DNA from: Selenomonas sp963544755
Lineage (GTDB): Bacteria > Bacillota > Negativicutes > Selenomonadales > Selenomonadaceae
Reading direction: 5' to 3'
NCBI GenBank assembly: GCA_963544755.1
Contig: CAUUGH010000004.1
Location: 1-64,000 of the forward strand
Length of the DNA stretch: 64,000 nt
The position numbers and the translations under genes were made by a program. This document shows, in pieces, positions 15,662 through 24,338 of the stretch; position 1 is the first letter of the stretch; each line of letters opens with the position of its first letter. The notes below the pieces were generated by a model. The model searched no databases and was not told where the DNA came from. It saw nothing but the letters and a program-made list of their open reading frames with translations.

Positions 15662-16195
15662 TTATTTCCTGAAAGGTATGCCCAAATGCCACGCTTTTTG
15701 CCAAAACAGGCGGCGTAAGATGGCGGCCTCTGCCTTTTTTTCCAGATCTTGGCGAAGAAGTTGGGCGGCAAGAAAATGTGCAACAAGAGTTTTTTGGCAC
15801 CAGAGCGAGCGGATGCGCCTGCCGCAAGAAAGAACGATTTCAGGCAGATCTTGGCCAGATGTGATATTTGCGTGCATGGTGTTAAAAACGCCCATCGCCG
15901 CATCGCCGCGAAAGAGTGGGCGGCGCACGCGAAAAGGCACTAAGACAAGCTCTGTCGCGATGGCTAAAGGCGCCGTCTTAGAAAGCGATGTGCGCTCTTT
16001 TGCCCACGCACGCAAAAGCGGCAGCGCTTGACAATGTCGCTTTGCCAAGCGCTCTAACACCGCGGCAAGGCGCACTCTGATGAGCCTTTTTGTACCGTCT
16101 GCTAAAAATAGCTGCGTCATATCACCCTCGCCATCAACATACTCAGGTAGAGCCGCTTCGATTTCCCAATCATCCGGCAGATCCCAATGCTTCAT
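15662..16195 (-). CDS. Possible ComK-like regulator, otherwise hypothetical
   Basis: 177 residues, soluble, with a good TAGGAGG site before the ATG. The pattern K.APLAIATELVLVPFRVRR followed by N.MHANI and a C-terminal LSCGRRI......T...F.AAQLL resembles the layout of the ComK competence-factor family. The identity is weak and unverified. It lies 5' of the sigma-like gene on the same strand, with a leader between. If ComK-like, it would be a DNA-binding activator of late competence genes. If not, it is an unknown cytoplasmic protein. Confidence 0.55.
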   Translation of the reverse strand: MKHWDLPDDWEIEAALPEYVDGEGDMTQLFLADGTKRLIRVRLAAVLERLAKRHCQALPLLRAWAKERTSLSKTAPLAIATELVLVPFRVRRPLFRGDAAMGVFNTMHANITSGQDLPEIVLSCGRRIRSLWCQKTLVAHFLAAQLLRQDLEKKAEAAILRRLFWQKAWHLGIPFRK

Positions 16196-16289
16196 TTTTT
16201 CAGCCTCCTAGCGTTTATCAAATATTTGTTCGTAAAATCAGTATAACATAAAGAACGAATGTTTGACAAGTGATCTTTTATTTGTCGGA

Positions 16290-16338
16290 TAAACGCTGCT
16301 AAAATGAAGATGGGCGGCTTAATTTATCAGTGTTTCCT
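16290..16338. repeat. Interspersed palindromic element, copy 5 (short form)
   Basis: A minimal 49-bp copy whose two arms, AAACGCTGCTAAAAT and AATTTATCAGTGTTTCC, are almost adjacent, so the interior is nearly absent. Confidence 0.65.
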
Positions 16339-16358
16339 TCAAAAGCCGCCTTAACCGT

Positions 16359-16404
16359 AAAAAAACGGTGTACGCGCCAAAACCGACGCATACACCGTTT
16401 TTTA
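16359..16404. terminator. Bidirectional terminator of the hydrogenase gene
   Basis: AAAAAACGGTGTA and TACACCGTTTTTT are inverted complements around an 18-base loop, five bases after the minus-strand hydrogenase stop. Confidence 0.85.
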
Positions 16405-16408
16405 TTTT

Positions 16409-17512
16409 TCAAGCGAAGCGTTTTCTTGAAAAAAATGTTTCATCATACAAAAGACCTTCCAGCGTGTAAAAACCAAGGCGCGTTAAAAGCTCTAAGACGT
16501 AGGGATTATCAAGCGGCGTGCGATACGGCGAGCGTTTGCCGTAAGTTTTAACGTGCGCTTTAGCCTCTTCTTGCGGTATCAGCTTTTTAGGCCCACCGAC
16601 GCAGCCGCCTGCACAACCCATGCCTTCGAAAAAATTCGCTTTAACGTCGCCTGCCATTAGATCATTTAGCATTTGTTTACACTCTGCGACACCGTTTGCA
16701 TGGCGTGCGCGCACCTTTATGGCGCGTTCGGGATTTAGCCGATCTAGTGTCATTTGCACAGCTTCTGAGACACCGCCGGCGTAGGCGTAGATACGCCCGG
16801 CTTCAGACGAATAGACGCGCTTTTTATCCTCTTGATCCTGCGGCTGAATACCGAGGCGATCAAAAATATCCTTACACTCTTGAAAAGTCAGCACATGATC
16901 GATCGCACCGACGAGGTCTGGATCTTTAGCTTCCGTCTTTTTTGCCATGCAAGGGCCTAAAAACACCGTCAAGGCATCAGGATAGAGCTTTTTCACCGTG
17001 CGACCGGCGGCGATCATGGGCGATACGGATGGCGGCACATGGGGCATAAGCGTCTGAAAAGTCTTTTTGATCATCGAAACCCACATCGGGCAACAGCAGC
17101 TAGTTAGCATATAGTCAGACTCTGACTGAATGTTGCGGTCAAACTCTAAAGCTTCTTTGAGCGTCAAAATATCGGCAAAGAGCGCGACCTCAACTAGCCC
17201 ATCAAAGCCCATCTTTCTAAAAGCGTTTCTGATCTGGCCTGTTTTTACATCTTGATACTGCCCCATGAACGCCGGCGCGATGAGGATATACGCCTTACGC
17301 CCCTCGCGTTTACCCTCTAAGACAGCTTCTAAGACGGCACGCGCATCCTTAGAGAGCTTTTTTTCTCCCTCGTCGAGCTTTTCTGCGCCCCAGATCGGCT
17401 CGTGAATGTTTGGATGAAACAGACACTTTAATTGGTCCGGATCATAGTCAAATTCCTCGTGTCCCGTAGCTTTTTTTAACGCTTCGTGGTAGAAATTTTC
17501 AATCGTCTGCAT
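16409..17512 (-). CDS. [FeFe] hydrogenase catalytic domain protein, possibly group B
   Basis: 367 residues containing mainly the H-cluster domain. L1 is TSCCCPMW (137-144), L2 is PCMAKKTE (187-194) and L3 is EGMGCAGGC (296-304), which supply the four cysteines holding the H-cluster. The usual N-terminal ferredoxin-like domains are absent. L1 has an additional cysteine compared with the common TSCCP, a variant I associate with group B enzymes. Whether it evolves hydrogen or senses redox state cannot be told. It needs HydE, HydF and HydG. The first and last are encoded at 30.9 and 33.2 kb. Confidence 0.85.
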   Translation of the reverse strand: MQTIENFYHEALKKATGHEEFDYDPDQLKCLFHPNIHEPIWGAEKLDEGEKKLSKDARAVLEAVLEGKREGRKAYILIAPAFMGQYQDVKTGQIRNAFRKMGFDGLVEVALFADILTLKEALEFDRNIQSESDYMLTSCCCPMWVSMIKKTFQTLMPHVPPSVSPMIAAGRTVKKLYPDALTVFLGPCMAKKTEAKDPDLVGAIDHVLTFQECKDIFDRLGIQPQDQEDKKRVYSSEAGRIYAYAGGVSEAVQMTLDRLNPERAIKVRARHANGVAECKQMLNDLMAGDVKANFFEGMGCAGGCVGGPKKLIPQEEAKAHVKTYGKRSPYRTPLDNPYVLELLTRLGFYTLEGLLYDETFFSRKRFA

Positions 17513-17936
17513 GAAGAATCTCCTTTCGTCCTATCGCGCCCATATACTATATGAAACATATGCTTCAATTATATTATAGCTGATTTTTATATTTCTGTCA
17601 GCCCAAATAGACAAGATGCCGTGGTAAACTACACGCACTTGCAGCTGCTTCGTGGATATTATGCGCCGCTACCCATCGGTCTACGCCTTTTACGCTACTT
17701 TTTGGACTTTCATAGCAAGAAGTAAAGGTAAAATCACAGAGTATTCACATGGAAAAAAGACATTGACAAAGAAAGTTCTCATATAGTAAAATAACCACGG
17801 CAAATGAAAACTATTCTTATGGTAACGCTGTATTTTTAGTGTTCTTTTAAATAGATGCTAGGAAGTTCGATTTACGGCTTCCTTTTATTTTCGTTATATA
17901 TCTGATAATACATCCAAATATGAATGGAGTGACACG
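17513..17936. other. Divergent intergenic region before the iron-chelate importer
   Basis: 424 bases with no supported gene. A minus-strand TATAAT-like box near 17573 may serve the hydrogenase gene. The plus-strand promoter at 17763 serves the importer. The 17-base GTAAACTACACGCACTT at 17624-17640 recurs exactly at 28299-28315. No cobalamin riboswitch motif is visible. Confidence 0.5.
17763..17829 (+). promoter_or_regulatory. Promoter and possible Fur box for the importer operon
   Basis: TTGACA (17763) and TAAAAT (17787) are separated by 18 bases. About 25 bases downstream, TGAAAACTATTCTTA (about 17814-17828) matches ten of fourteen defined positions of the 7-1-7 Fur consensus. Iron control is therefore plausible but unproven. 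Confidence 0.4.
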
Positions 17937-18962
17937 ATGGAAGCAACCGAGGAAATTTTGCTTAAAGAGGTACATCCGCGTGCGCGAAAAAGGCAGCTTT
18001 CGATCATTTTGGGGCTGTTCGTGCTTTTTGGCGCACTTATTTTAAGTGCTTCGGCAGGTGCTGTAAGCATCGCACCGGATATGATAATCCCGACGCTCAT
18101 GGGAAACGGCACGCCCGAGGATTATCGTATCCTCTATCATATACGCTTGCCGCGCATCATTACGGGCGCACTTACAGGCATCAATCTTGCGCTTGCCGGC
18201 TGCATTTTGCAGGGCATCTTGAAAAATCCCCTTGCCGATCCGGGCATCATTGGCGTGTCGGCAGGCGCGGGGCTTACCGCTATGTGCATCATGATCCTTT
18301 TTCCCGCTGATGTCAAATTTGTGCCGCTTGGCGCTTTTGTCGGCGCTTTAGCTGCCGTCGCGCTCGTCTTTGCGCTTTCGTGGGAAAATGGTGTAGATCC
18401 GATGCGTATGGTGCTTGCCGGCGTTGCCATCGGCGCGTTTTTCGGTGGGGCGATGACGGCTCTTTTAGTCTTTTATTCCGACCGCGTGCAAGGCACGGTA
18501 AACTGGATGGCTGGCGGCTTTGCAGGGCGTAGCTGGCATCATGTGGAAATGGTCTTACCTTATACGCTTGTCGGCATCGCAGGCACTTTTTTGGGCAGCC
18601 GTTGGCTAAATGCTCTACAGCTTGGCGAAGAGACGGCAAAAAGTCTTGGCGTTAACGTAGCTAGAGCGCGTCTGGCGTTGATCGTTTTGGCGGCTCTTTT
18701 AGCGGCATCAGCTGTAAGCGCTGCCGGTATGCTCGGCTTTGTCGGACTCGTCGTGCCGCATATGGTGCGCCTTTTGACAGGCTCAGACTTTGATTATCTT
18801 TTGCCGGCTGCAGCTATTTGGGGCGCGGCATTAGTCGCAGGCGCAGATGCGGCGGCGCGTGTCGCCTTTGTGCCGATAGAGATACCGGTCGGTGTCTTTA
18901 TGTCGTTTTTAGGTGCGCCGTTTTTTCTCTATCTGCTTAAAAAAGGGCTGCGGAGGAGGTGA
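17937..18962 (+). CDS. FecCD-family ABC permease (iron chelate, heme or cobalamin uptake)
   Basis: 341 residues with about ten hydrophobic helices and the family motifs IRLPRIITGALTGINLALAG and NPLADPGIIGVSAGAG. It forms the inner-membrane channel of a BtuC/FecCD-type importer. The next gene, four bases after its stop, is the matching ATPase, and a binding protein follows at 21363. The substrate cannot be fixed from sequence. Lack of a B12 riboswitch and a Fur-like site favour iron chelate or heme. Confidence 0.9.
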   Translation: MEATEEILLKEVHPRARKRQLSIILGLFVLFGALILSASAGAVSIAPDMIIPTLMGNGTPEDYRILYHIRLPRIITGALTGINLALAGCILQGILKNPLADPGIIGVSAGAGLTAMCIMILFPADVKFVPLGAFVGALAAVALVFALSWENGVDPMRMVLAGVAIGAFFGGAMTALLVFYSDRVQGTVNWMAGGFAGRSWHHVEMVLPYTLVGIAGTFLGSRWLNALQLGEETAKSLGVNVARARLALIVLAALLAASAVSAAGMLGFVGLVVPHMVRLLTGSDFDYLLPAAAIWGAALVAGADAAARVAFVPIEIPVGVFMSFLGAPFFLYLLKKGLRRR

Positions 18963-18966
18963 ATCA

Positions 18967-19773
18967 ATGAGCGAGATTCTAAAAATACGCAGCCTGTCAC
19001 TAAGCTATGGCAAGGTAGAGATCGTTCACGCGGTCAATGCAGCTATTAAGCGCGCTGAGATCGCCTCGATCATAGGGCCAAACGGCTCAGGTAAATCCAC
19101 GCTTTTAAAAGCCATGGCAAGACTCTTGCGCCCAAGCGGTGGAAGCATCGAATTTTTAGGCGAAGATCTCTTTAAAAAGAGCGAACGCGCCGTAGCGCAA
19201 AAAGTCGCCTTTTTGCCGCAGAGCGCAGAGCCGCCGGGTGATATTACCGTTATGGAATTAGTGCGTATGGGTAGATTGCCGCATCGAAAATTTTGGGACT
19301 CTTTTTCTAAAGCGGATTCTGATGCCTGTCGCGCGGCTCTAGCGCGTACAAAGCTTGAAAAGTTTGCACAGCGGCCGCTTCTTGCGCTTTCCGGCGGCGA
19401 GCGTCAACGGGCGCGGCTGGCGATGGCGCTTGCACAAGAGCCGGAAGTATTGCTTTTAGATGAGCCTACGACTTACCTTGACATTCGCCATCAGCTTGCG
19501 CTTATGGAGCTGGTGGAAAAGCTTCATAAATCCCTAGGTCTTACCGTCGTCATGGTGCTTCATGATCTAAATCAAGCCGTGCGCTATAGCCATCATATCA
19601 TCGCTTTTTTAGATGGCAAAATATTAGCGGACGGTGCGCCGTCTGACGTGTTTACTAAAGAATTGGTAAGAGAGCTTTACGGTGTTGAAAGCGTCGTTAG
19701 CGATGTGATGATAGCCGGAAAAAGCACGAAGCTTTGTCTGCCGGAGCGCGTTGCAGAAAGGGCGGCTGTATGA
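18967..19773 (+). CDS. FecE-family ABC transporter ATP-binding protein
   Basis: 268 residues from the ATG at 18967, preceded by GGAGGAGG. Walker A is GPNGSGKST, the signature is LSGGERQR, Walker B is VLLLDEPTTYLD and the switch His is in VLHDLN. These are typical of siderophore and cobalamin importers. It powers the upstream FecCD permease. The stop overlaps the next ATPase gene by ATGA, so the importer and exporter genes are translated together. Confidence 0.92.
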   Translation: MSEILKIRSLSLSYGKVEIVHAVNAAIKRAEIASIIGPNGSGKSTLLKAMARLLRPSGGSIEFLGEDLFKKSERAVAQKVAFLPQSAEPPGDITVMELVRMGRLPHRKFWDSFSKADSDACRAALARTKLEKFAQRPLLALSGGERQRARLAMALAQEPEVLLLDEPTTYLDIRHQLALMELVEKLHKSLGLTVVMVLHDLNQAVRYSHHIIAFLDGKILADGAPSDVFTKELVRELYGVESVVSDVMIAGKSTKLCLPERVAERAAV

Positions 19774-20516
19774 GCGCAGATCTTAGTGCAGCGATTACTA
19801 TTGCAAATGTCTTTTGCAGCCGCAAGGGAAAAACGATTCTAGAAGATATAACGCTAGAGATAGCAAGCGGCAGCGTCGTAGGGCTTTTAGGGCCAAACGG
19901 CGCCGGCAAAACGACGCTTATTCGTCTGGTAGCAGGATTAGCAAAGCCGGACAGCGGTACGATAACCGTATGCGGCGAAGATGCAGCAAAGCGCAGCGTG
20001 CGTTTTCGCCATCTGATCGGCATGGTAGCGCAGGAAAATACACTGGAAAATGAGCTGACCATTGGCGAAAGTCTGCTTTATTATGCACGCCTTTACGGTA
20101 TCAAAGAAGCAAAAGCATTGGTTAAAACGACGGCAAAAAAGTATCACTTGGAAGATTTTTTAGATAAACGCCCCGATGAAATTTCAGGCGGCATGAAGCG
20201 GCGCACTGTCATCGCCCGTGCGGCAATGACAGATCCTAGCGTACTACTCTTAGACGAGCCGACGGTAGGGCTAGATCCTGATCTTCGCCAAGAGATCTGG
20301 TCACTTATCGGCGAGCTTCGCACAGCAGGCAAGACACTTCTTCTTACGACGCATTATATGAAAGAGGCAGAAAGCCTTTGTGATCGCATCGCTTTTTTGC
20401 GTGCCGGCAAACTGCGCGTTGTCGATACGGTAGAAGGCATCAGAAAAGCAGCCGGCGCAGCAAAAGATCTTGAACAAGCATTTTTGCGCCTGTCACATGA
20501 GGAGAGCGGCTCATGA
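19770..20516 (+). CDS. ABC-2 type exporter ATP-binding protein
   Basis: 248 residues. Walker A is GPNGAGKTT, the signature is ISGGMKRR, Walker B is VLLLDEPTVGLD and the switch is LTTHYM, all typical of drug or ABC-2 exporters. The ATGA overlaps at both ends (with the FecE-like gene and the next permease) bind it into the importer operon. It would drive the permease at 20513. The exported substrate is unknown. A siderophore or toxic metal chelate would fit the setting (inference). Confidence 0.88.
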   Translation: MSADLSAAITIANVFCSRKGKTILEDITLEIASGSVVGLLGPNGAGKTTLIRLVAGLAKPDSGTITVCGEDAAKRSVRFRHLIGMVAQENTLENELTIGESLLYYARLYGIKEAKALVKTTAKKYHLEDFLDKRPDEISGGMKRRTVIARAAMTDPSVLLLDEPTVGLDPDLRQEIWSLIGELRTAGKTLLLTTHYMKEAESLCDRIAFLRAGKLRVVDTVEGIRKAAGAAKDLEQAFLRLSHEESGS

Positions 20517-21259
20517 TACCATTTGGCTTTTGGCCGGTCTTTCGGCGTGAAATGGCGATGCTTTTGCATCGCATCGGCGGCTTAGGCTACCTCTTTTCAG
20601 GGTTGCTCTTTCCGATGATCTATCTTCTGGCATTTGGCTGGGGGCTTGGCGATGCTGTCGAAGTCACGGGCGGCTACATCGCCTATCTGGCAAAAGGGAT
20701 GCTCGCCATCACAGTCATGATGAACAGCTTTCAACAGACGGCGATCTCTGTAAGCGGCGCACGCTTTTATTACCGTACATTTTCCGTGCTGCGCTTAAGT
20801 CCCGTCAGCGATTCTTCTATCGTTTTCGGCATCGCTCTTGCCGGCGCCTTGCGTGCGATATTTGCCGGTATGGCAGTTTTTTTCGCTGCGTGGCTCTTTT
20901 TCGGCATCCGCCTTATCGCGCTGCCGGGCTTTTTAGGACTTCTTCTTACGGCGTTTTGCTTTGCGGCGTTTGGCGTTGCCGTCGGGCTTTTTATTCGAGG
21001 GCAAGAGCAATTTTCCGTCATTGTAAACTTTTTTATCACGCCGATGACATTTTTCTGCGGCTCTTTTTTTCCTATCGCCAACCTGCCTGAGATTGTGCGT
21101 CGGCTCGTTACACTTTTGCCGCTTGCACATACGAATGCACTTTTACAAGCAGACGGCTGGGGCGATGGCACTGTATTTTCCTTGCTGCTATTGGCGTTTT
21201 TGACGGCGCTTGCCTTTTTTTGGGGCATATGGCGCATGAGACGCTATCAAGAGTTTTAA
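20513..21259 (+). CDS. ABC-2 type permease
   Basis: 248 residues with six hydrophobic helices and the ABC-2 membrane pattern, including FFITPMTFFCGSFFPIANLP near residue 172, the classic ABC-2 signature. It pairs with the upstream ATPase through an ATGA overlap. It is probably an exporter for a small molecule. A palindromic element separates it from the binding-protein gene. Confidence 0.87.
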   Translation: MIPFGFWPVFRREMAMLLHRIGGLGYLFSGLLFPMIYLLAFGWGLGDAVEVTGGYIAYLAKGMLAITVMMNSFQQTAISVSGARFYYRTFSVLRLSPVSDSSIVFGIALAGALRAIFAGMAVFFAAWLFFGIRLIALPGFLGLLLTAFCFAAFGVAVGLFIRGQEQFSVIVNFFITPMTFFCGSFFPIANLPEIVRRLVTLLPLAHTNALLQADGWGDGTVFSLLLLAFLTALAFFWGIWRMRRYQEF

Positions 21260-21329
21260 GAAGCCGCATGATAAATAAAGCCGCCTATTTGCAAAAATCG
21301 GGGCGATGTCATTTTATCAGTGTTTTCGG
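21258..21329. repeat. Interspersed palindromic element, copy 6
   Basis: Ends AGAAGCCGCATGATAAATAAAG and CATTTTATCAGTGTTTTCGG. It starts at the permease stop codon, inside the transport operon. Confidence 0.65.
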
Positions 21330-21362
21330 AAGTTTTCTGTTTTTATATTGAGGAGGTTTTTT

Positions 21363-22313
21363 ATGCGAAAATTTGGTATCATCGCAGCGATCTTTTGTCT
21401 GGTAGCAGCCGGCATTTTTGTCCTCATGCCGCGCGCACAAGAAGCATCAAAGCCGCAAGCGTTGGTCGTAAAAGACAGCGTCGATAGAGAGGTCAGCCTG
21501 CCGGCGCACCCTGAGCGCGTCGTCATCTTAAACGCCTCAAATCTTGATCTTTTCGTGGCAGCCGGCGGCGCAGACCGTATCGTCGGTAAGCCAAGCTCAC
21601 AGGCATTGTCGCCAACCGTCGTAGAAAAGACGGCAAAAGCCGAAGAAGTCGGTGCCATTCACCAACCGAACGTCGAAAAAATCATTTCCTTAAAGCCCGA
21701 TCTTGTCATCGGTACGAATGTACCTTTTCATATCGACTTAGATACGACGCTTAGTAAACTTGGCATACCCCTTTATATTCAAGCCTTAGATGATATACCA
21801 TCGCTTTTTAATGCGCTTAGCTTGTATGGAAAGTTAACTGGCGATGAAAAAGTCGCCGAAAAGCAGGCAAAGCTGATAAAAGATAAGATGGCAGAAATCG
21901 AAAAACGCGCCGCAGGTAAAAAGCCGCCGAAAAGCCTTTTGGTCTTTGGCTCGCCCGAAAGCTTTAACATGGGCACGGCAAAATGCTTCACAGGCGGTCT
22001 TATAGAGCTTTTAGGCGGCGGCAACATAGCTGATAAAGCAACAGGCGACGGTGCTTATTTGCCGCTTTCTATGGAATTTGTAGCGCGTGAAAATCCCACG
22101 GTGATTTTTGCCATTGTCCATGGCCCTGCCGAAACGCTAGAGCCGAAGATGCGCCGCGATCTACAGGAAAATGGCGCGTGGGCAGATGTTGATGCCGTAA
22201 AAAATGGGCGCGTCTACGTTCTGCCGTTTGACCTTTTCGCCATCAATCCCGGCATACGTGCGGCAGATGCGCTCGACGTGCTTGCTGACATCATGTATCC
22301 AAAAGAAAAGTAA
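21363..22313 (+). CDS. ABC transporter substrate-binding protein (iron chelate/heme type)
   Basis: 316 residues from the ATG at 21363, preceded by GAGGAGG. The N-terminus is a signal or anchor (residues 4-22) without a clear lipobox. The fold is the two-lobed periplasmic binding protein of the BtuF/FepB class: DREVSLPAHPERVVILN near 40, IISLKPDLVIG near 107 and the C-terminal lobe ending in IRAADALDVLADIMYP. It would hand the substrate from the TonB receptors to the FecCD permease. It is followed 36 bases later by the first receptor gene. Confidence 0.88.
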   Translation: MRKFGIIAAIFCLVAAGIFVLMPRAQEASKPQALVVKDSVDREVSLPAHPERVVILNASNLDLFVAAGGADRIVGKPSSQALSPTVVEKTAKAEEVGAIHQPNVEKIISLKPDLVIGTNVPFHIDLDTTLSKLGIPLYIQALDDIPSLFNALSLYGKLTGDEKVAEKQAKLIKDKMAEIEKRAAGKKPPKSLLVFGSPESFNMGTAKCFTGGLIELLGGGNIADKATGDGAYLPLSMEFVARENPTVIFAIVHGPAETLEPKMRRDLQENGAWADVDAVKNGRVYVLPFDLFAINPGIRAADALDVLADIMYPKEK

Positions 22314-22349
22314 ACTCCTGTATTTGATAAACTTTGAGGAGAAAGAGCA

Positions 22350-24323
22350 ATGCTACAAAAGATCAAAAGAAAAAAGAGCCTGCTGCTGACGGCGGTCATT
22401 TTAGCGGCGACGAGCGTACCTTCCTATGCGGCAGAAAAAAAGCCGGAAAAAGAAAAGATAAAAACTGATGCCGTCGTCGTTACAGCATCAAGAACAGAGC
22501 AGGAAGTAAAAGAAACGCCGACAAGTGTTGAAGTAATTACCGGAAAAGACATCGAAAGGCTAGGCGCAGAATCCGTGCTGCAAGCATTGCAGCTTGCCCT
22601 TGGTCTGGATTTAACAGAAACGGGCATGGTAGGTAATCAAGTTTCTATTCGTGGCGCGAAGACGAATCAAACCTTGCTGCTCATTGACGGGCGGCGTGTG
22701 CGCTCGGAAGATACCGGCTCTACGATGAACTTTTATGAACTTGAGCGCATCAATATAGACGATGTTGAGCGCATCGAAATCGTGCGCGGCGCGGCAAGCT
22801 CTCTTTACGGCTCGGAAGCCTTAGGCGGCGTTATCAACATCATTCGCAAGAAGACAGATGAGCAAAAGACGACTCTTACGGTAGACTTTACGAGTCGGCG
22901 CAAAGATAGCGGCATCCGCTACGATGCGGGAAAGCACGGCAAGTGGAATCTTTCGACAAGCTTTAAGGTAGCAGACTATCGCGAACGAGATATTGGCGAT
23001 ATAAGTAATCAGTACGGCAAAAGATATTTCTTTAATATTGAAGGCCGCATGGATATGGCAAAAGATAAGGAACTTGATGTTTTTGCAGACTACATGAAAG
23101 AAGATCTCTATGCTAAAGAACGCTTGCAGCAAGGTGCAGATTATGAGCACTTGAGTTTTTCTACATGCATCAAGTATAAAGTAAGCGATAAGCGCGGAGA
23201 TTATGAATCGCAGTTTTATTACACGCGCTTTCATAAAGATCAAGAAAGGCATTATAGACCTACAGGTAAATTTGTCGGCTTCGACGATATGACATTTGAC
23301 TCTTTGATTTTCGATGCCAGACGCTCCATGCAGCTAACTAAAGAACATCTGCTGACCTATGGCGGCGAATATCGTAAAGAAGATTATGAAAGCACACGCC
23401 TAAAAGGCAAAGGCTTCATTACGCGCAAAGGCATTACCGATCCGCTTGGTCAAAATTCTGTAAATTACACGGCGCTTTATGTGCAAGACGAGTGGCTCTT
23501 AAATCCTAATTGGCTGCTTATCCCGTCGCTGCGCTTGGATCATAGCAGCGCTTTTGGCAGCAAAGTGACGGGCAAGATAGCTGCGACGTATAAACTTAAT
23601 AAAAATTTGCGTTTTAAGGCGAACTTTGGCACAGCGTACCGTGCGCCAACTACAAGCGAACTTTACCTTGATTGGGACGGTATGCCGACCGGCGGCAGAA
23701 ATAAACTGTGGCTGCACGGTAATCCCGATCTAAAGCCGGAAACAGCGCTGAATTTTGACTTAAGTTTTGAAATGGAAAAGGACAAGACCTTTGCCAAGAT
23801 AACATACTTTAACAATAGAGTCAGCGATATGATAAATGGCGTCTTTAGCCACGTTACGATGACGCCGGGGCATCCTCCGACGCCAACTATGCACATAAGA
23901 TACAAAAACGAGCCGGAAGTGACGCTGCAGGGAATTGAATTAGAAGCCAGACAAGCTTTAGGCGAGGGCTTTTTACTGCGTGGTACATACACCTATCTTG
24001 ATGCGCGCGACAATAATCATGTGCGCTTATTTGGTCGACCATATCATAAGGCAAGCCTGCAACTTGGCTATGAAGATGTAGAAAATGGCTGGGACGCGCT
24101 TTTTTGGAGCGATTGGACAGTCGGCTATCTCTATGAGGAGGCGGTCGGCAGAAAAAAAGTCGTAAAAGAGACTTCGCCTAGCATAGTAAACCTTGTCATA
24201 CATAAAAAAATAAATGATCATTTCAGCGCGTACTTAGGCATAGATAATCTTCTTGATACATATGATGATACACTTTCCTATAATGGTAGAATTTGGCGCG
24301 GCGGCGTCCGAATGACGTTTTAA
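22350..24323 (+). CDS. TonB-dependent outer-membrane receptor, copy 1 of 3
   Basis: 657 residues. The signal peptide is residues 1-27 (cleavage after SYA), then a TonB-box-like TDAVVVTA, a plug domain (ETPTSVEVITGKDIERLG; the SLYGSEALGGVINII loop) and a 22-strand beta-barrel ending in RMTF with a terminal Phe. It imports a metal chelate or heme across the outer membrane using TonB energy. TonB, ExbB and ExbD are not in the window. Its first 175 bases differ from copy 2 by only one base. Confidence 0.93.
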   Translation: MLQKIKRKKSLLLTAVILAATSVPSYAAEKKPEKEKIKTDAVVVTASRTEQEVKETPTSVEVITGKDIERLGAESVLQALQLALGLDLTETGMVGNQVSIRGAKTNQTLLLIDGRRVRSEDTGSTMNFYELERINIDDVERIEIVRGAASSLYGSEALGGVINIIRKKTDEQKTTLTVDFTSRRKDSGIRYDAGKHGKWNLSTSFKVADYRERDIGDISNQYGKRYFFNIEGRMDMAKDKELDVFADYMKEDLYAKERLQQGADYEHLSFSTCIKYKVSDKRGDYESQFYYTRFHKDQERHYRPTGKFVGFDDMTFDSLIFDARRSMQLTKEHLLTYGGEYRKEDYESTRLKGKGFITRKGITDPLGQNSVNYTALYVQDEWLLNPNWLLIPSLRLDHSSAFGSKVTGKIAATYKLNKNLRFKANFGTAYRAPTTSELYLDWDGMPTGGRNKLWLHGNPDLKPETALNFDLSFEMEKDKTFAKITYFNNRVSDMINGVFSHVTMTPGHPPTPTMHIRYKNEPEVTLQGIELEARQALGEGFLLRGTYTYLDARDNNHVRLFGRPYHKASLQLGYEDVENGWDALFWSDWTVGYLYEEAVGRKKVVKETSPSIVNLVIHKKINDHFSAYLGIDNLLDTYDDTLSYNGRIWRGGVRMTF

Positions 24324-24338
24324 GGAGGAAAATGAGCA

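Noticed and set aside
17513..17936. Cobalamin riboswitch ahead of the FecCD permease
   Set aside because: No B12-box-like motif or suitable structure was visible. A weak Fur-like site is more plausible.
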